Assembly (NCBI GenBank): GCA_009392295.1
Contig: VFGW01000006.1
Span: forward strand, 1 to 64,000
Reading direction: 5' to 3'
DNA: 64,000 nt
From: SAR202 cluster bacterium
GTDB taxonomy: Bacteria > Chloroflexota > Dehalococcoidia > Lucifugimonadales > GCA-2719675
Made by a program: the position numbers and the translations under genes. Shown here piece after piece: positions 9,126 through 18,374 of this stretch (position 1 is the stretch's first letter; each line of letters opens with the position of its first letter). The notes beneath the pieces were generated by a model that was not told the DNA's origin, searched no databases, and was given only the letters and a program-made list of their open reading frames with translations.

Positions 9126-10250
9126 TCAACCAACCTTACACATCAAATATTCTCTGTAACCAACTGTTACTCTATAAAATCCATGTAAATATTGATCTAA
9201 ACTTTCCTCTCCTGTATCTACAAGCAAACAAGTATTCGGAACTGACATAACCTTTGTTTTTGTACTCAAAATAATTATGTTTTCCTTACCAACCATTTTA
9301 ATAATCTTTGGACTAATTTGTTGATTCCCTCTTCCAAAAATATATCCCTGTTCAGCTATTGGTGATACTAATATTTTGACCTTAAAATTTTCAAATTTCT
9401 TAATATATTCAATTATTTCATTTTCGCTAACATCCAAAGCCAATAATTTCTTATTAAGTATTAAATCAACACCCAATAAAGTACCCTCCAATTTCAAATT
9501 TTCCATTAAATTACGCAAAGTTGAGCCGGCACCTACTATATATACACAATCATCTTCCATTTTCTCGATAACATCTATTGAAATGGCATCTAAATCATCA
9601 GATTCTGAGATAAGATTTGGAGATTTTCCACCCTGTAAATAATTGCCATTATCTGGAACTTTTAGATAGCCATATAACCTTGTAGAAATCCTATCCGAAC
9701 GAAATTCTTCTTCATCAAGATCTATTACTTCTGACAATTTAATATTTTGAAATTTTTCAGTTAAAAACATTCTAGCTAAATAGCCAGATGATCTAGGATT
9801 AATTCCAAAAACACTTGAATGCATCTTAACTCCAGTTGGGATACCTATGACAGGACGGGATTCTCTTACTACATCTTGTATATCTCGCGCTGTGCCATCA
9901 CCTCCAGAAAATAGAATCAAATCAACTTCTAACTTCATCATAATTTTGCAAGCATCTTGAGTATCTTTTTTTGTAGTTTTTCCAGAAGTAATTTTGCCAA
10001 TTATTCGAGGACAAAAACCACTCTTCTCTGCAGCATCTTGCCCCATTTCTAAAGGAAATGTAATTACTTCAATCTCATTTTTAATAGATTCTAACTCATT
10101 TAACGCTAGTAATGTACGAAAATTAGATTCAAAGACACCACCTTTTTTTAAAGCATTTTCAAGTGTAAATGAACCATCACTACCCTTTAAACCAACTTTA
10201 CCACCCACTCCAGCAATTGGATTAATAATCAAACCAAGTTTTTTTACCAT
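9126..10250 (-). CDS. ATP-NAD kinase (AcoX/COG3199 type)
   Basis: Makes NADP from NAD. The protein has the NPIAG start, the GGDGT motif at 116-120 that defines NAD kinases and diacylglycerol-kinase relatives, and VIGIPTGVKMHSSVF a little further on, a signature of the AcoX-like branch. At 374 aa it is longer than NadK (about 290) because of the insert between the kinase core and the C-terminal domain, which is normal for this branch. It starts at ATG with AAGGT upstream. It follows the HpaI aldolase by 21 bp and is probably cotranscribed with it. Supplying NADPH fits the many reductases nearby, but that link is inference. Confidence 0.85.
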   Translation of the reverse strand: MVKKLGLIINPIAGVGGKVGLKGSDGSFTLENALKKGGVFESNFRTLLALNELESIKNEIEVITFPLEMGQDAAEKSGFCPRIIGKITSGKTTKKDTQDACKIMMKLEVDLILFSGGDGTARDIQDVVRESRPVIGIPTGVKMHSSVFGINPRSSGYLARMFLTEKFQNIKLSEVIDLDEEEFRSDRISTRLYGYLKVPDNGNYLQGGKSPNLISESDDLDAISIDVIEKMEDDCVYIVGAGSTLRNLMENLKLEGTLLGVDLILNKKLLALDVSENEIIEYIKKFENFKVKILVSPIAEQGYIFGRGNQQISPKIIKMVGKENIIILSTKTKVMSVPNTCLLVDTGEESLDQYLHGFYRVTVGYREYLMCKVG

Positions 10251-10271
10251 GATTTACCTTAAAAGAAAATA

Positions 10272-11027
10272 CTACCCTAAATTTAATTTGTTTAGAAAAT
10301 CCTTTGACTTATCTACTATCCAAGAAGGTGACCACATATGAACTACGAAATTAACACCTAAATCTAAATAATTCTTCACATTTTCAAGAGTTACTAAAGT
10401 ACCAGGGTTCCTTCCTGAAGCTCTGATTTTTTTTAAAGTATCCGAAACTACAGCTTGAACTTCTGAATGATTCGGTTCACCCAAATATCCCATAGTTTGT
10501 GCTAAATCACCGGGTGCTACAAAAAAAACATCTATCTCATCAACCTTTAAAATTTCATCAAGATTTTCTATAGCAATAATATCTTCGATCAAAACAATTA
10601 CCATAGTTTCATTATTAGCATTATCAAAATAGTTTTTTACACCTAAGCCTTGCCTACTTGTATATATTCCCCTATTTCCTTTTGGATGAAATTTTGCTGC
10701 CTGTACAACTTGATTAGCTTGTTCAAACGTATTGACATGAGGTACTACAACACCTTGAGCACCCAAATCTAGAACGCGATAAATAAGTCCTGGTTCATTA
10801 TGATTTATTCTGATAATAGAATTTTTATTCCATAGATCACAAGCTCTAGTGATATCAGGAATATCTCCAAAATCAATTAATCCATGCTCAGCTTCCATCC
10901 AAATGCAATCAAAATCAGTAGTGCCAAAGAGTTCAGCAAGATCTGAATTCATATAGCCCCCTACACAAGAAACAACTCCCCCATTTTCCAATTTTCTTTT
11001 TGCATGATTTACTCTTAAATTAATCAC
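10272..11027 (-). CDS. HpcH/HpaI family aldolase
   Basis: Metal-dependent class II pyruvate aldolase that splits 2-keto-3-deoxy-acid or 4-hydroxy-2-keto-acid substrates. Visible motifs are DCIWMEAEHG near 40-49 (the family has a conserved Glu-His here), GVVVPHVNTFEQA, the RG-x-x-T-x-R-x-G loop, and VAPGDLAQTMG, which binds metal and substrate. Length (251 aa) is typical. Starts with GTG, with AAGGAG six bases upstream; the first eight bases overlap the end of the MFS gene, so the two are translationally coupled. The MFS-aldolase pair suggests uptake or efflux of the same acid. In an oxidative sugar pathway this enzyme would act last, giving pyruvate plus an aldehyde. Confidence 0.85.
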   Translation of the reverse strand: MINLRVNHAKRKLENGGVVSCVGGYMNSDLAELFGTTDFDCIWMEAEHGLIDFGDIPDITRACDLWNKNSIIRINHNEPGLIYRVLDLGAQGVVVPHVNTFEQANQVVQAAKFHPKGNRGIYTSRQGLGVKNYFDNANNETMVIVLIEDIIAIENLDEILKVDEIDVFFVAPGDLAQTMGYLGEPNHSEVQAVVSDTLKKIRASGRNPGTLVTLENVKNYLDLGVNFVVHMWSPSWIVDKSKDFLNKLNLG

Positions 11028-12270
11028 TAGAACTCCTTAACTCGCGTTTTTGAAAAGATTTTACTTGTAACATTAACACAAAAACTATAATAGACAAAAT
11101 TGCTATAAATGAGAATGAAATTGACCATCCAAATTCAGATTTAAAATTATCAAAAAACATACCTAAAATTATTGGTCCTAATAAACCACCTAATAGACCT
11201 ATCGATGCCTGTGCAGCAATTGCATCACCCAAACGATGTTTCCCTGTAGTTTCATTAATTACTGTTGAATAAATAGGTGAACCTCCTGAAAAACACAATG
11301 AAAATATCAACAAAACAAAAAATTTAACAACAATTGGAATACCTTCAAACCATCCTAAAATTAAGCAACATAATACTGATACACATGATATCGCCATAAT
11401 TGTATTTGGCCTACCTAAAAAATCAGAAACTACTCCCCCTAAAATTGGGCCAAATCCACCAAAAATCAATATCAACCCAGCAGCGATTGAGGAAAAGTCA
11501 TTCGCAAAACCATCACCGGTTCCATGAAATAGAAACATTCCAAAAATAAAATATGGCAACCAAGTCCTAAGGCCATATAAAATCAATGCATGTAAAGAAT
11601 AACTTAATGAAATATTCCTAATAATTAAGTTTTTCAAGGCGATTATAATTGAACTTTTACCCAAAGTTTCTGAAGAATAGTTATCCTTCGAATTAATTTT
11701 TTTTGTTAAAATCAATAAAAGTGGAAAACTGAAGATTGCTAAAAATGACAAAAAATAATACATATCTGTCCAAGAAACAAAACTCATTAAAACTCCTGAA
11801 AAAGCTAATGAAAAGCTATGCCCCATATATTGAGAAGTTACAAACACACCTACAGCAAAGCCTCGATGTTTTTTTTCAACAGACTGTGCAATCAACCTTA
11901 ATCCACACATATAACTACCAACCATTCCAACTCCACCAAAGGCCCTAACTAAAGTAGCTAATAAAAGATTCGAATATATTCCAGGAAAAATTAAGTTAGA
12001 AATTATATAAATAAATACTGAAAACAACATGATAGATTTTGTTCCAAGTTTATCAGATAAAGGTACTATGAATAACGCAGCCAATATATATCCCAATAAA
12101 TAAGAGGAATAAATTGAACCCGCTTGTGTTTTATTTAATGCTAATTCAATCTCTATAATTGGTAATGCTGCTACTATTGACTCAGAAGGTAATAACATAA
12201 AAAAAAGAACTAAACCAATTCCTAAAACCTGAATTATTGAAAAAGATTTTCTTGAATTAACCTGAATCAA
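11020..12270 (-). CDS. MFS transporter, 12 TM
   Basis: Major facilitator in the inner membrane. About twelve hydrophobic segments can be traced, with the cytoplasmic loop after TM2 reading PLSDKLGTKSIM (a D-x-x-G-x-K/R signature) and a second version in TM8-9 (GVVSDFLGRPNTIM). The start is TTG with AAGG seven bases upstream. It overlaps the aldolase by eight bases and is 18 bp from the MBL-fold gene. These context clues suggest a small organic-acid or sugar-acid carrier, but no substrate motif is recognisable and direction (import or export) is unknown. It is not close to the three paralogous MFS proteins found later in the window. Confidence 0.85.
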   Translation of the reverse strand: MIQVNSRKSFSIIQVLGIGLVLFFMLLPSESIVAALPIIEIELALNKTQAGSIYSSYLLGYILAALFIVPLSDKLGTKSIMLFSVFIYIISNLIFPGIYSNLLLATLVRAFGGVGMVGSYMCGLRLIAQSVEKKHRGFAVGVFVTSQYMGHSFSLAFSGVLMSFVSWTDMYYFLSFLAIFSFPLLLILTKKINSKDNYSSETLGKSSIIIALKNLIIRNISLSYSLHALILYGLRTWLPYFIFGMFLFHGTGDGFANDFSSIAAGLILIFGGFGPILGGVVSDFLGRPNTIMAISCVSVLCCLILGWFEGIPIVVKFFVLLIFSLCFSGGSPIYSTVINETTGKHRLGDAIAAQASIGLLGGLLGPIILGMFFDNFKSEFGWSISFSFIAILSIIVFVLMLQVKSFQKRELRSSSD

Positions 12271-12288
12271 AATTAAACCTTTACAACA

Positions 12289-13080
12289 TCAAACTTGTTG
12301 CCAATATCGATTTTTTGCTTCCCGTTTAAAAAAACCCAAACCTGGTTCAGGAAAATGACCAGCCGAGACAAGATGGCCTTCTTTTTCTAATTTATTCAAT
12401 ATTTCATGTCTAGTTATTCGTGCTAAATCGGGATCAACATCAAAACTAGGACTCCAATCAGTATAAGAAGCTTGAATTGGACTATGTGCTACATCACCTA
12501 AAACAAACCCTTTTTTGCCTTTAGAATTTAGTTCTAAAGAAATATGTCCTGGTGTATGACCAGGTGTACTTAAAACTGTTAATTCAGATGTGATTCTATG
12601 TTTATCTTCAATCACTTCTATTACACCTGAATAAATTAACGGATCAACTTGTTTCAAAATATGAGGCAAATTAGAACTATTATTTTCTTGCTTCCAATAT
12701 TTTAAATCCGTACTAGAAACAATGTATTTTGCTGACTGAAAAGTAGGTTTATCATATAAAACATTCCACCCTACATGATCTGGATGTAAATGCGTTAAAA
12801 CAACTAAATCAATTTCATCTTGATTAATTCCTAAATCTTCTAAATTTTTTAGCAACTTTCCTGCAGGTGGACCCCCACCTGTATCAACTAAAATATTTTT
12901 CCCTTGAGAATGTAAAAATGTAGCTCCAAACCTAGGTTTAATATGATTTTCATTATCCAAAAGATCAGGGAATTTCGATCTCCAAATATTTAAATCACTA
13001 TCCGGGAAAATATCTAATACATGACCTGAACCATAATTATCAGTCAAAGGAAATAATTTTATCTCTCCAATATTAACCAT
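12289..13080 (-). CDS. Metallo-beta-lactamase-fold hydrolase
   Basis: Two-zinc hydrolase. The metal motif THLHPDH is at residues 96-102, with TPGHTPGH (third His) and LGDVAHSP (bridging Asp) further on, and a closing AGHFPEPG. Overall architecture (263 aa) matches the N-acyl-homoserine-lactonase/quorum-quenching-type and related lactonases, without any residue I could use to choose among them. Cytoplasmic, as no signal is seen. Starts with ATG, preceded by AAGGA, and is the first gene of the leftward run that continues into the MFS and aldolase genes. A lactonase in a sugar-acid pathway is a reasonable inference. Confidence 0.8.
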   Translation of the reverse strand: MVNIGEIKLFPLTDNYGSGHVLDIFPDSDLNIWRSKFPDLLDNENHIKPRFGATFLHSQGKNILVDTGGGPPAGKLLKNLEDLGINQDEIDLVVLTHLHPDHVGWNVLYDKPTFQSAKYIVSSTDLKYWKQENNSSNLPHILKQVDPLIYSGVIEVIEDKHRITSELTVLSTPGHTPGHISLELNSKGKKGFVLGDVAHSPIQASYTDWSPSFDVDPDLARITRHEILNKLEKEGHLVSAGHFPEPGLGFFKREAKNRYWQQV

Positions 13081-13135
13081 CTTTATCCTTCAAAGTTATA
13101 ATAGATTGACTATATAAATTAGTTACAAATAGTAA

Positions 13136-13144
13136 TGCTATAAT
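13136..13144 (+). promoter_or_regulatory. Extended -10 promoter for selD-argS
   Basis: The sequence TGCTATAAT is a consensus extended -10 element (TGn plus TATAAT) lying about 52 bases before the selD start. No good -35 box sits at the right distance; a TTGACT at 13106-13111 is 27 bases away. The same TAATGCTATAAT string appears before the SDR gene at 42873, which supports it as the local promoter form. Confidence 0.5.
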
Positions 13145-13196
13145 GATTCAAATGCAAATAAAATTTCAAAACAGCAAAGAAAGGAGGGAAAGCAAC

Positions 13197-14249
13197 ATGA
13201 AAGATAATAATAAATTCAATTTGACTTCACTTACAAATTGTGGTGGTTGAGCCTCTAAATTTAGTCAATTAGACTTAGCTCAAGTTTTGAGCCAAATTAC
13301 AGAATTTTCAAATCAAGATCCAAATATCATTGTAGGCATCTCTGATGGAGATGATGCTGGTGTTTATAAAATTAATAATGAACTATCACTAATCATGACA
13401 GTTGATTTTTTTCCTCCTATAGTTGACGACCCATTCACTTTTGGAGAAATTGCTGCTTGCAATGCAGTTAGTGATATTTATGCAATGGGAGGTATTCCTA
13501 TAATTGGAGTAAATATCGTTAATTTCCCTAAAGATGTTGATAAAAAATTCTTAGTTGAAATTATTAAAGGAGCTACAAGTAAAGCTAAAGAAGCAGGCTT
13601 TTCAATTATTGGAGGTCATAGTATCGTTGACCAAGAGCCTAAATTTGGAATGGCAATCACTGGATTGATTAAAACTGGTGAACAAATCACTATAAATAAT
13701 GGAAAACCTGGAGATTATTTAATCCTTACAAAACCAATTGGTTCAGGAATAATAACTACCGCTTCAAAGGAAAAGAATATTTCAGAATCAATATTAAAAA
13801 ATACCATTAAATACATGACTCAATTAAACCACGATGCTTCTCATATAATGACATCTTTAAAAGCAAATGCTTGTGTGGATATTTCTGGATTTGGCTTAAC
13901 TGGTCATATATTAGAAATACTTAATGCTAGCAATTTATCTGCTATTATTGATTCATCAAAAATACCTACAATAAAAGGAGTATTTGATTTAGCAAAAAAA
14001 GACCTTGTACCACAAGGTTCAAAACAAAATCTTGAATATTCCTCTCAACATATTAAATGGGGAAAAAATATTCAACACCATGAGAAATTGGTTTATTCAG
14101 ATGCACAAACATCTGGAGGCTTACTAATTTCAATTCCCAAAGAAAAAGCAAATATGCTAATTAATCAACTTCATTCAGCAGGAATAAAAGATTCAGCTGT
14201 AATTGGTGAATTAACCAAAAACAAAAATAGTAAGTTGATAATAAATTAG
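13197..14249 (+). CDS. selD: Selenide, water dikinase, selenocysteine-containing
   Basis: Makes selenophosphate from selenide and ATP, the selenium donor for selenocysteine and selenouridine. The ORF track gives only the part from a TTG at 13287. The frame actually opens at ATG 13197, behind a strong GGAGG, and reads through TGA at 13248-13250 to give NCGG-Sec-ASK, where SelD has its catalytic Cys/Sec followed three residues later by the essential Lys. The full length is 350 residues including Sec18, normal for the family. Later motifs include the Asp-rich DGDDAGV, TVDFFPPIVDDP, CNAVSDIYAMGG, GGHSI and a DAQTSGGLL C-terminal motif. A SECIS-like hairpin follows the UGA. argS starts 18 bases downstream. 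The host must also carry SelA, SelB and tRNA-Sec, none of which is in this window. Confidence 0.92.
13278..13292 (+). promoter_or_regulatory. Bacterial SECIS-like hairpin in selD
   Basis: A perfect six-base-pair stem (GCTCAA against TTGAGC) closes a three-base GTT loop, inside the coding sequence. The loop begins with G and lies 33 bases after the UGA, within the 16-37-base range used in bacterial SECIS models. A flanking AATT/AATT pair could extend the stem through an internal loop. The position and shape fit SelB recruitment; base-pairing was checked by eye only. Confidence 0.7.
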
Positions 14250-14266
14250 TAAGAATAGAGCGTCCA

Positions 14267-15949
14267 GTGTCAAAAAAACAAACTGTAAATCAAATTTTAA
14301 AAAATGCAATTTGGAGTGGCATACAGAGTACAAATTTTGCTGTGTCGTTAAAAAATCTCCCTCCACTTAAAATTCAAATTGAAAAAACTAAATCAAAAAA
14401 TAATGGTGATTATGCTACAAATATTGCGTTAAAACTTTCAAAACTACTCAAAAAGAATCCTATGCAAGTAGCCACGGAAATTTCTACTTCAATTCAATCA
14501 AAAAATATCATTAGAAAAATTGAGGTAGCTAAACCAGGATTTATTAATTTTTTCTTAAATGAAAAATGGCTTCTTAAAAACATATATACTATATTAAAAG
14601 AAAAAAATAAATTTGGAAATTCTGATCTAGGAGAAAACTCCAAAATCCAAATTGAATTCGTAAGTGTTAACCCAACAGGGCCAATTCATATTGGACACGC
14701 ACGAGGAGCAGTATTAGGAAGCGTGTTAGCAAACATACTTGAAGTAAGCGGATATGATGTATCTAAAGAATACTATATCAACGATGCTGGTAACCAAATA
14801 GAAAAATTCTATCAGAGTGTATTCGTTAGATACCTGCAAAACAAAAACATATCAGCTAACATGCCAGAAGATGGATATGAAGGCAAATATATTTTAGAAA
14901 TTGCACAACAAATTTCAAAAATATTAGATGAAAAAGAAATTCCAGTAAACGAAAAATCTGCTCAATCCCTAATAGGTGAAACTGCATTAAAGTTAATGAT
15001 AACAAACATTAAAAACGATCTGGAATCATTGAAAGTGTTTTATGATAATTGGTTTAGTGAAAAATCTCTTATAAATGATGGAATATTCTCAGAAACTTTA
15101 AGTTTATTAGACTATAAAAAACTTACAAAAACAAAAGATGGGGCAAAATGGTTCACTTCTACTAAGCTTGGAGATACTAAGGATAAAGTCTTAATACGAA
15201 GTAATGGAACTCCTACATATTTTGGAACAGATGTAGCTTACCACTATAGCAAAATTGTCAAACGAAATTTCGATCAAATAATTGATATTTGGGGTGCAGA
15301 TCATCAAGGACATGTACCGTTTATGAAATCAATGATGTCAGCGTTAGATATAGAACAAAAACGTTTGAAAATTCTTCTTTATCAATTGGTCACCATTAAA
15401 AAAGGATCTACTGCAATAAGATTATCCAAAAGAAAAGGAGAAATTGTAACTTTAAAAGACTTAATTGATGAAGTTGGTGTCGACGCATGTAGATATTTTT
15501 TTATTTCTAAATCACCAGAAAGCCAAATGGAATTTGATCTTGATTACGCAAAAAATGAATCCAAAGAAAATCCTGTTTATTACATTCAATATGCTCACGC
15601 AAGAATTTGTAGTATTTTAGAAATTGCTAAGCAAAATAATATTAACTTCGAAGATTGTGATATTTCATTACTGTCGCACGAATCTGAAATTGATTTAATT
15701 CAAAAAATGATCCAATTACCCGATCTAATAGAGAATATGGCTTCAAATCTAACTCCTCATCATTTACCTCACTATACATTAGATTTAGCAAATAATTTCC
15801 ATGTTTTTTATCAAAATTGCAAAGTTATTTCAGAAAACAAGTCAGAACTAGAGATATCAAAAGCAAGATTAAAACTAATTAGTGCTACAAAAATTGTCTT
15901 ATCAAAATGCCTTCAAATCATGGGAATGAATGCACCTAAATACATGTGA
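14267..15949 (+). CDS. argS: Arginyl-tRNA synthetase
   Basis: Charges tRNA-Arg. Class I signature HIGH is at 141-144 (PTGPIHIGHARGAV), and the second signature appears as RLSKRKGEIV, where KMSKS is usually degenerate in this enzyme. The N-terminal Add-1 type domain has the GDYATNIA element, and the C-terminal DALR anticodon-binding domain contains YIQYAHARICSIL. 560 aa is the expected size. Translation starts at GTG 14267, 18 bases after selD, so the two genes are likely cotranscribed from the extended -10 promoter. There is no biochemical link known between them; the pairing is probably chance or lineage-specific. It converges with the gamma-carbonic-anhydrase gene, one base apart. Confidence 0.95.
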   Translation: MSKKQTVNQILKNAIWSGIQSTNFAVSLKNLPPLKIQIEKTKSKNNGDYATNIALKLSKLLKKNPMQVATEISTSIQSKNIIRKIEVAKPGFINFFLNEKWLLKNIYTILKEKNKFGNSDLGENSKIQIEFVSVNPTGPIHIGHARGAVLGSVLANILEVSGYDVSKEYYINDAGNQIEKFYQSVFVRYLQNKNISANMPEDGYEGKYILEIAQQISKILDEKEIPVNEKSAQSLIGETALKLMITNIKNDLESLKVFYDNWFSEKSLINDGIFSETLSLLDYKKLTKTKDGAKWFTSTKLGDTKDKVLIRSNGTPTYFGTDVAYHYSKIVKRNFDQIIDIWGADHQGHVPFMKSMMSALDIEQKRLKILLYQLVTIKKGSTAIRLSKRKGEIVTLKDLIDEVGVDACRYFFISKSPESQMEFDLDYAKNESKENPVYYIQYAHARICSILEIAKQNNINFEDCDISLLSHESEIDLIQKMIQLPDLIENMASNLTPHHLPHYTLDLANNFHVFYQNCKVISENKSELEISKARLKLISATKIVLSKCLQIMGMNAPKYM

Positions 15950-15950
15950 T

Positions 15951-16457
15951 TTAAAGACCATTCTCTAAGTATTTTCTAGCTTTTACAACGTAACTTTCTG
16001 CTGTGCTATCAATTAAATCCAAATGTCTTTCTTGAATATTTCCTCTTACTCTGCCAGGTGATCCAACTACCAAAGAACCAGCCGGAATTTCTGAATTTTC
16101 CAACAACATGGATGAAGATCCAATTAAACTTTCTGTACCAATTTTAACTCCATCATTTAAAACAGCACCATTCCCAATCAAACAACGAGACTCAATAATT
16201 GCTGCATGACAAAGTACCCTATGGCCTAAAACAACATTATCACCAATAAACACATCAGAATCACCATGAACTACAGAATTATCTTGAATACAAGTGAATT
16301 TACCAATTTTTATAGTTCCCATATCTGCCCTTATAACAGTACCAGGCCAAATACTACTGCCAGGTCCAATTTCAACATCACCGATCACGTATGCAAACTC
16401 ACTCACAAAAGCTGTATCATGAACTTTAGGCATCTTGCCATCTAAAGATCTAAGCAT
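15951..16457 (-). CDS. Gamma carbonic anhydrase-like hexapeptide-repeat protein
   Basis: Left-handed beta-helix protein of the YrdA/PaaY/CaiE group. Hexapeptide repeats run from about residue 25 to 125, for example IGPGSSIWPGTVI and IGKFTCIQDNSVV. The three zinc-type histidines are at 64 (VVHGD), 79 and 84 (GHRVLCHA), with the same spacing of five seen in gamma carbonic anhydrases. It is 168 aa, trimeric in known relatives. Whether it hydrates CO2 or serves as an accessory thioesterase-type protein cannot be told. Starts at ATG with AGGAG upstream. The upstream unknown gene at 16493 ends 35 bases away and may be cotranscribed. Confidence 0.88.
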   Translation of the reverse strand: MLRSLDGKMPKVHDTAFVSEFAYVIGDVEIGPGSSIWPGTVIRADMGTIKIGKFTCIQDNSVVHGDSDVFIGDNVVLGHRVLCHAAIIESRCLIGNGAVLNDGVKIGTESLIGSSSMLLENSEIPAGSLVVGSPGRVRGNIQERHLDLIDSTAESYVVKARKYLENGL

Positions 16458-16492
16458 TTAATACTCCTATAATTTCTAAATAATTCAAATAT

Positions 16493-17428
16493 TTAATCAT
16501 ATATAATAGGCTCTATATCTGGTGACTGATCACCGTATTCGTCTAAATCAATCATATACACAGGTGATCCTTTCACATTACCCAAAGACCTTTGACGATC
16601 TCTAATATCTAGCTTGGTACAATCTTGCAATTGTTGACTAGGTAATAGATAAGTATAAACTTTCAAATTTTTCAGAGGAGAATCTAAAAAAGGTTCAAAT
16701 AATTCACCTACATTAAATAATCTTTGACTTAATTCATCTCCTCCCGCAATTGCCCAAATATCTAGTTCATGAAAATTTATTGAAGTATCTTGGAAATCAT
16801 TTCCAATTAAATGGTCAGCTGTCAATTCTGAAATTAAACCAATTTCTCCCCAAGAAATATCTAGAGGTTTGATTATTTCATTTCTAATAGCTGCAATATA
16901 TCTCTTTGCATTATCTGTGTAAATCACTTGTTCATTTCTGATGGAATGTTCTTGAAAAGGCATAAAAGTAAGCCATGATTCTAATGGTTCCATATCATTG
17001 CCACTTCTTTCAAAAATTTCAAAAACCTTAGATAATACCCACAGATCCATATCTTCTATAATTGCAAAATTTGTAGCATTAAGAATATATCTTGCCCATT
17101 TAGCAAATCTATAAGTCTCATTAAGAGAATATGGAGGTTTAATCAGTATAAAACTTTGATGCCACGCAATTGCATTTCTTATCCTAGATTCCATAGTAGA
17201 ATCAATATTTAATTGTGAAATTCTATATATATCTTTCCAATCAATAAAATCATCTTCTGAAGATTTTATTTTTTCATTAAAATCATTAATATATTCATAG
17301 CACCTTTTCAACGTTCGTGGATGACCTTTATTTTCTAGCCAATCCTGAATAACATTTACATCAGCACCCAATAATACCATTGAATTAATCTGATTTCGGA
17401 TTCGATACGGAAGTCGTTTAATAGTCAT
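16493..17428 (-). CDS. Unknown protein with possible helical DNA-binding N-terminus
   Basis: I do not recognise this 311-residue protein. It is cytoplasmic with no signal or membrane segment. The first 50 residues, including LGADVNVIQDWLENKGHPR, have the look of a small helix-turn-helix or terminase-small-subunit-like helical unit, but this is only suggestive. The middle is rich in Trp and acidic residues (WARYILNATNFAIIEDMDLW, WGEIGLISELTADHL) and the C-terminus ends in acidic residues. It starts with ATG at 17428. Nothing in the neighbours (carbonic-anhydrase-like gene downstream, divergent TPR lipoprotein upstream) suggests a role. Coding composition matches adjacent genes. Confidence 0.6.
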   Translation of the reverse strand: MTIKRLPYRIRNQINSMVLLGADVNVIQDWLENKGHPRTLKRCYEYINDFNEKIKSSEDDFIDWKDIYRISQLNIDSTMESRIRNAIAWHQSFILIKPPYSLNETYRFAKWARYILNATNFAIIEDMDLWVLSKVFEIFERSGNDMEPLESWLTFMPFQEHSIRNEQVIYTDNAKRYIAAIRNEIIKPLDISWGEIGLISELTADHLIGNDFQDTSINFHELDIWAIAGGDELSQRLFNVGELFEPFLDSPLKNLKVYTYLLPSQQLQDCTKLDIRDRQRSLGNVKGSPVYMIDLDEYGDQSPDIEPIIYD

Positions 17429-17559
17429 TTGGGTTTTTATATAATAGTTAATGAATAAAAAATATTATTCAAAATATAATTTTTTAAAGTTAAATAATTA
17501 TATTTGCTATTCAATTATATACTCCTATTTACTATCCTTCAATAATTTTAGTAGAATAC

Positions 17560-17565
17560 TATAAT
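17560..17565 (+). promoter_or_regulatory. -10 box TATAAT before TPR lipoprotein
   Basis: A perfect TATAAT lies five bases before a GTG at 17571 and 38 bases before the ATG at 17604. Transcription would start at about 17572, which leaves a short leader for the ATG. No clear -35 element was found. There is no Shine-Dalgarno before either start. Confidence 0.45.
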
Positions 17566-17603
17566 AAATTGTGAAATATATTTTAATTAAACATCAGAAA
17601 CAT

Positions 17604-18149
17604 ATGAATACACCTAAGATTTTTTTAAATTTTTCATTAAAAATTATGTATCTCCTTATCTGCATTTTCATATTATCTTGCAATTCAAATACACCTGAAA
17701 ATACCCAAACAAAATCAAAGATAGATGATTCAAATAAGCAAGTAGTGTCATCTAAAGAATCTGCAGAACCCACTTCAACACCTCCAGATCCTTTGTTTGA
17801 CTATATGAATGGAGTCAGGTATTTAAACGCTCGAGAATACGATGATGCAATTGCCAAAATGTCTATTGTAATCAGATTAATTCCTGATTTCGAACTCCCA
17901 TATAATTACAGAGGCGTTGCTTATTATCATAATGAACAAAAGCAACTAGCTTTAGAAGATTTCAACAAAGCAATTGAACTAAATCCTGAATTAGCAATAG
18001 CATATAGAAATCGTGGGGTTTTATATATTAATTTTGGAGAAAATCAAAAAGCTATCAGCGACTTAAATAATGCGAAATTAATTTACGAAAAAGAAAACGA
18101 CAAAAATTCTGCTGAAAAAATGTCTCAACTAATTAATACTTTGAACTAA
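17604..18149 (+). CDS. TPR-repeat lipoprotein
   Basis: A short secreted or membrane-anchored protein. From ATG 17604 the first 25 residues form a signal peptide with the lipobox ILSC, so Cys26 should be lipidated. Then come a low-complexity acidic/Ser-Thr linker and about two and a half tetratricopeptide repeats (RGVAYYHNEQKQLALEDFNKAIELNP and so on). TPRs mediate protein contacts. The track starts at GTG 17571, adding 11 residues before the signal peptide; I prefer 17604 because the signal then has normal length. A much longer TPR lipoprotein is found at 48110. Function is unknown; a periplasmic/cell-surface scaffold is inferred. Confidence 0.7.
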   Translation: MNTPKIFLNFSLKIMYLLICIFILSCNSNTPENTQTKSKIDDSNKQVVSSKESAEPTSTPPDPLFDYMNGVRYLNAREYDDAIAKMSIVIRLIPDFELPYNYRGVAYYHNEQKQLALEDFNKAIELNPELAIAYRNRGVLYINFGENQKAISDLNNAKLIYEKENDKNSAEKMSQLINTLN

Positions 18150-18374
18150 TTTATTGTCATACTCAGCTAAGAAATCGCCCTCTTTTATAGTTTATTAAAC
18201 TAACATACAATAAAAAACAACTTATCTAGAAACAGATCGTTAAATATTATAATAAAAAACGACAATAAAGAAAAAGCCTAGAGATTCTCTATTACAGAAA
18301 CACAAATTAACCTTTACCACAATATATTTATTAAACAGTCTGTTTTTTTAAAATTAATTTGAAGGAATATACAA
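18150..18374. other. Intergenic stretch, 225 bp
   Basis: This is a very A+T-rich gap without a convincing gene. It holds a perfect TATAAT at 18248-18253 and a small TAGAG/CTCTA hairpin at 18279-18291, which lacks the following U-run of a terminator. I see nothing else in it. Confidence 0.4.

Noticed and set aside
13251-13287. selD as a pseudogene or 5'-truncated gene starting at TTG 13287
   Set aside because: Perfect family sequence on both sides of the UGA and a SECIS-like hairpin indicate selenocysteine, not a stop.
18279-18291. TAGAG-ATT-CTCTA hairpin as a terminator
   Set aside because: No U-run follows and the stem is only five bases.
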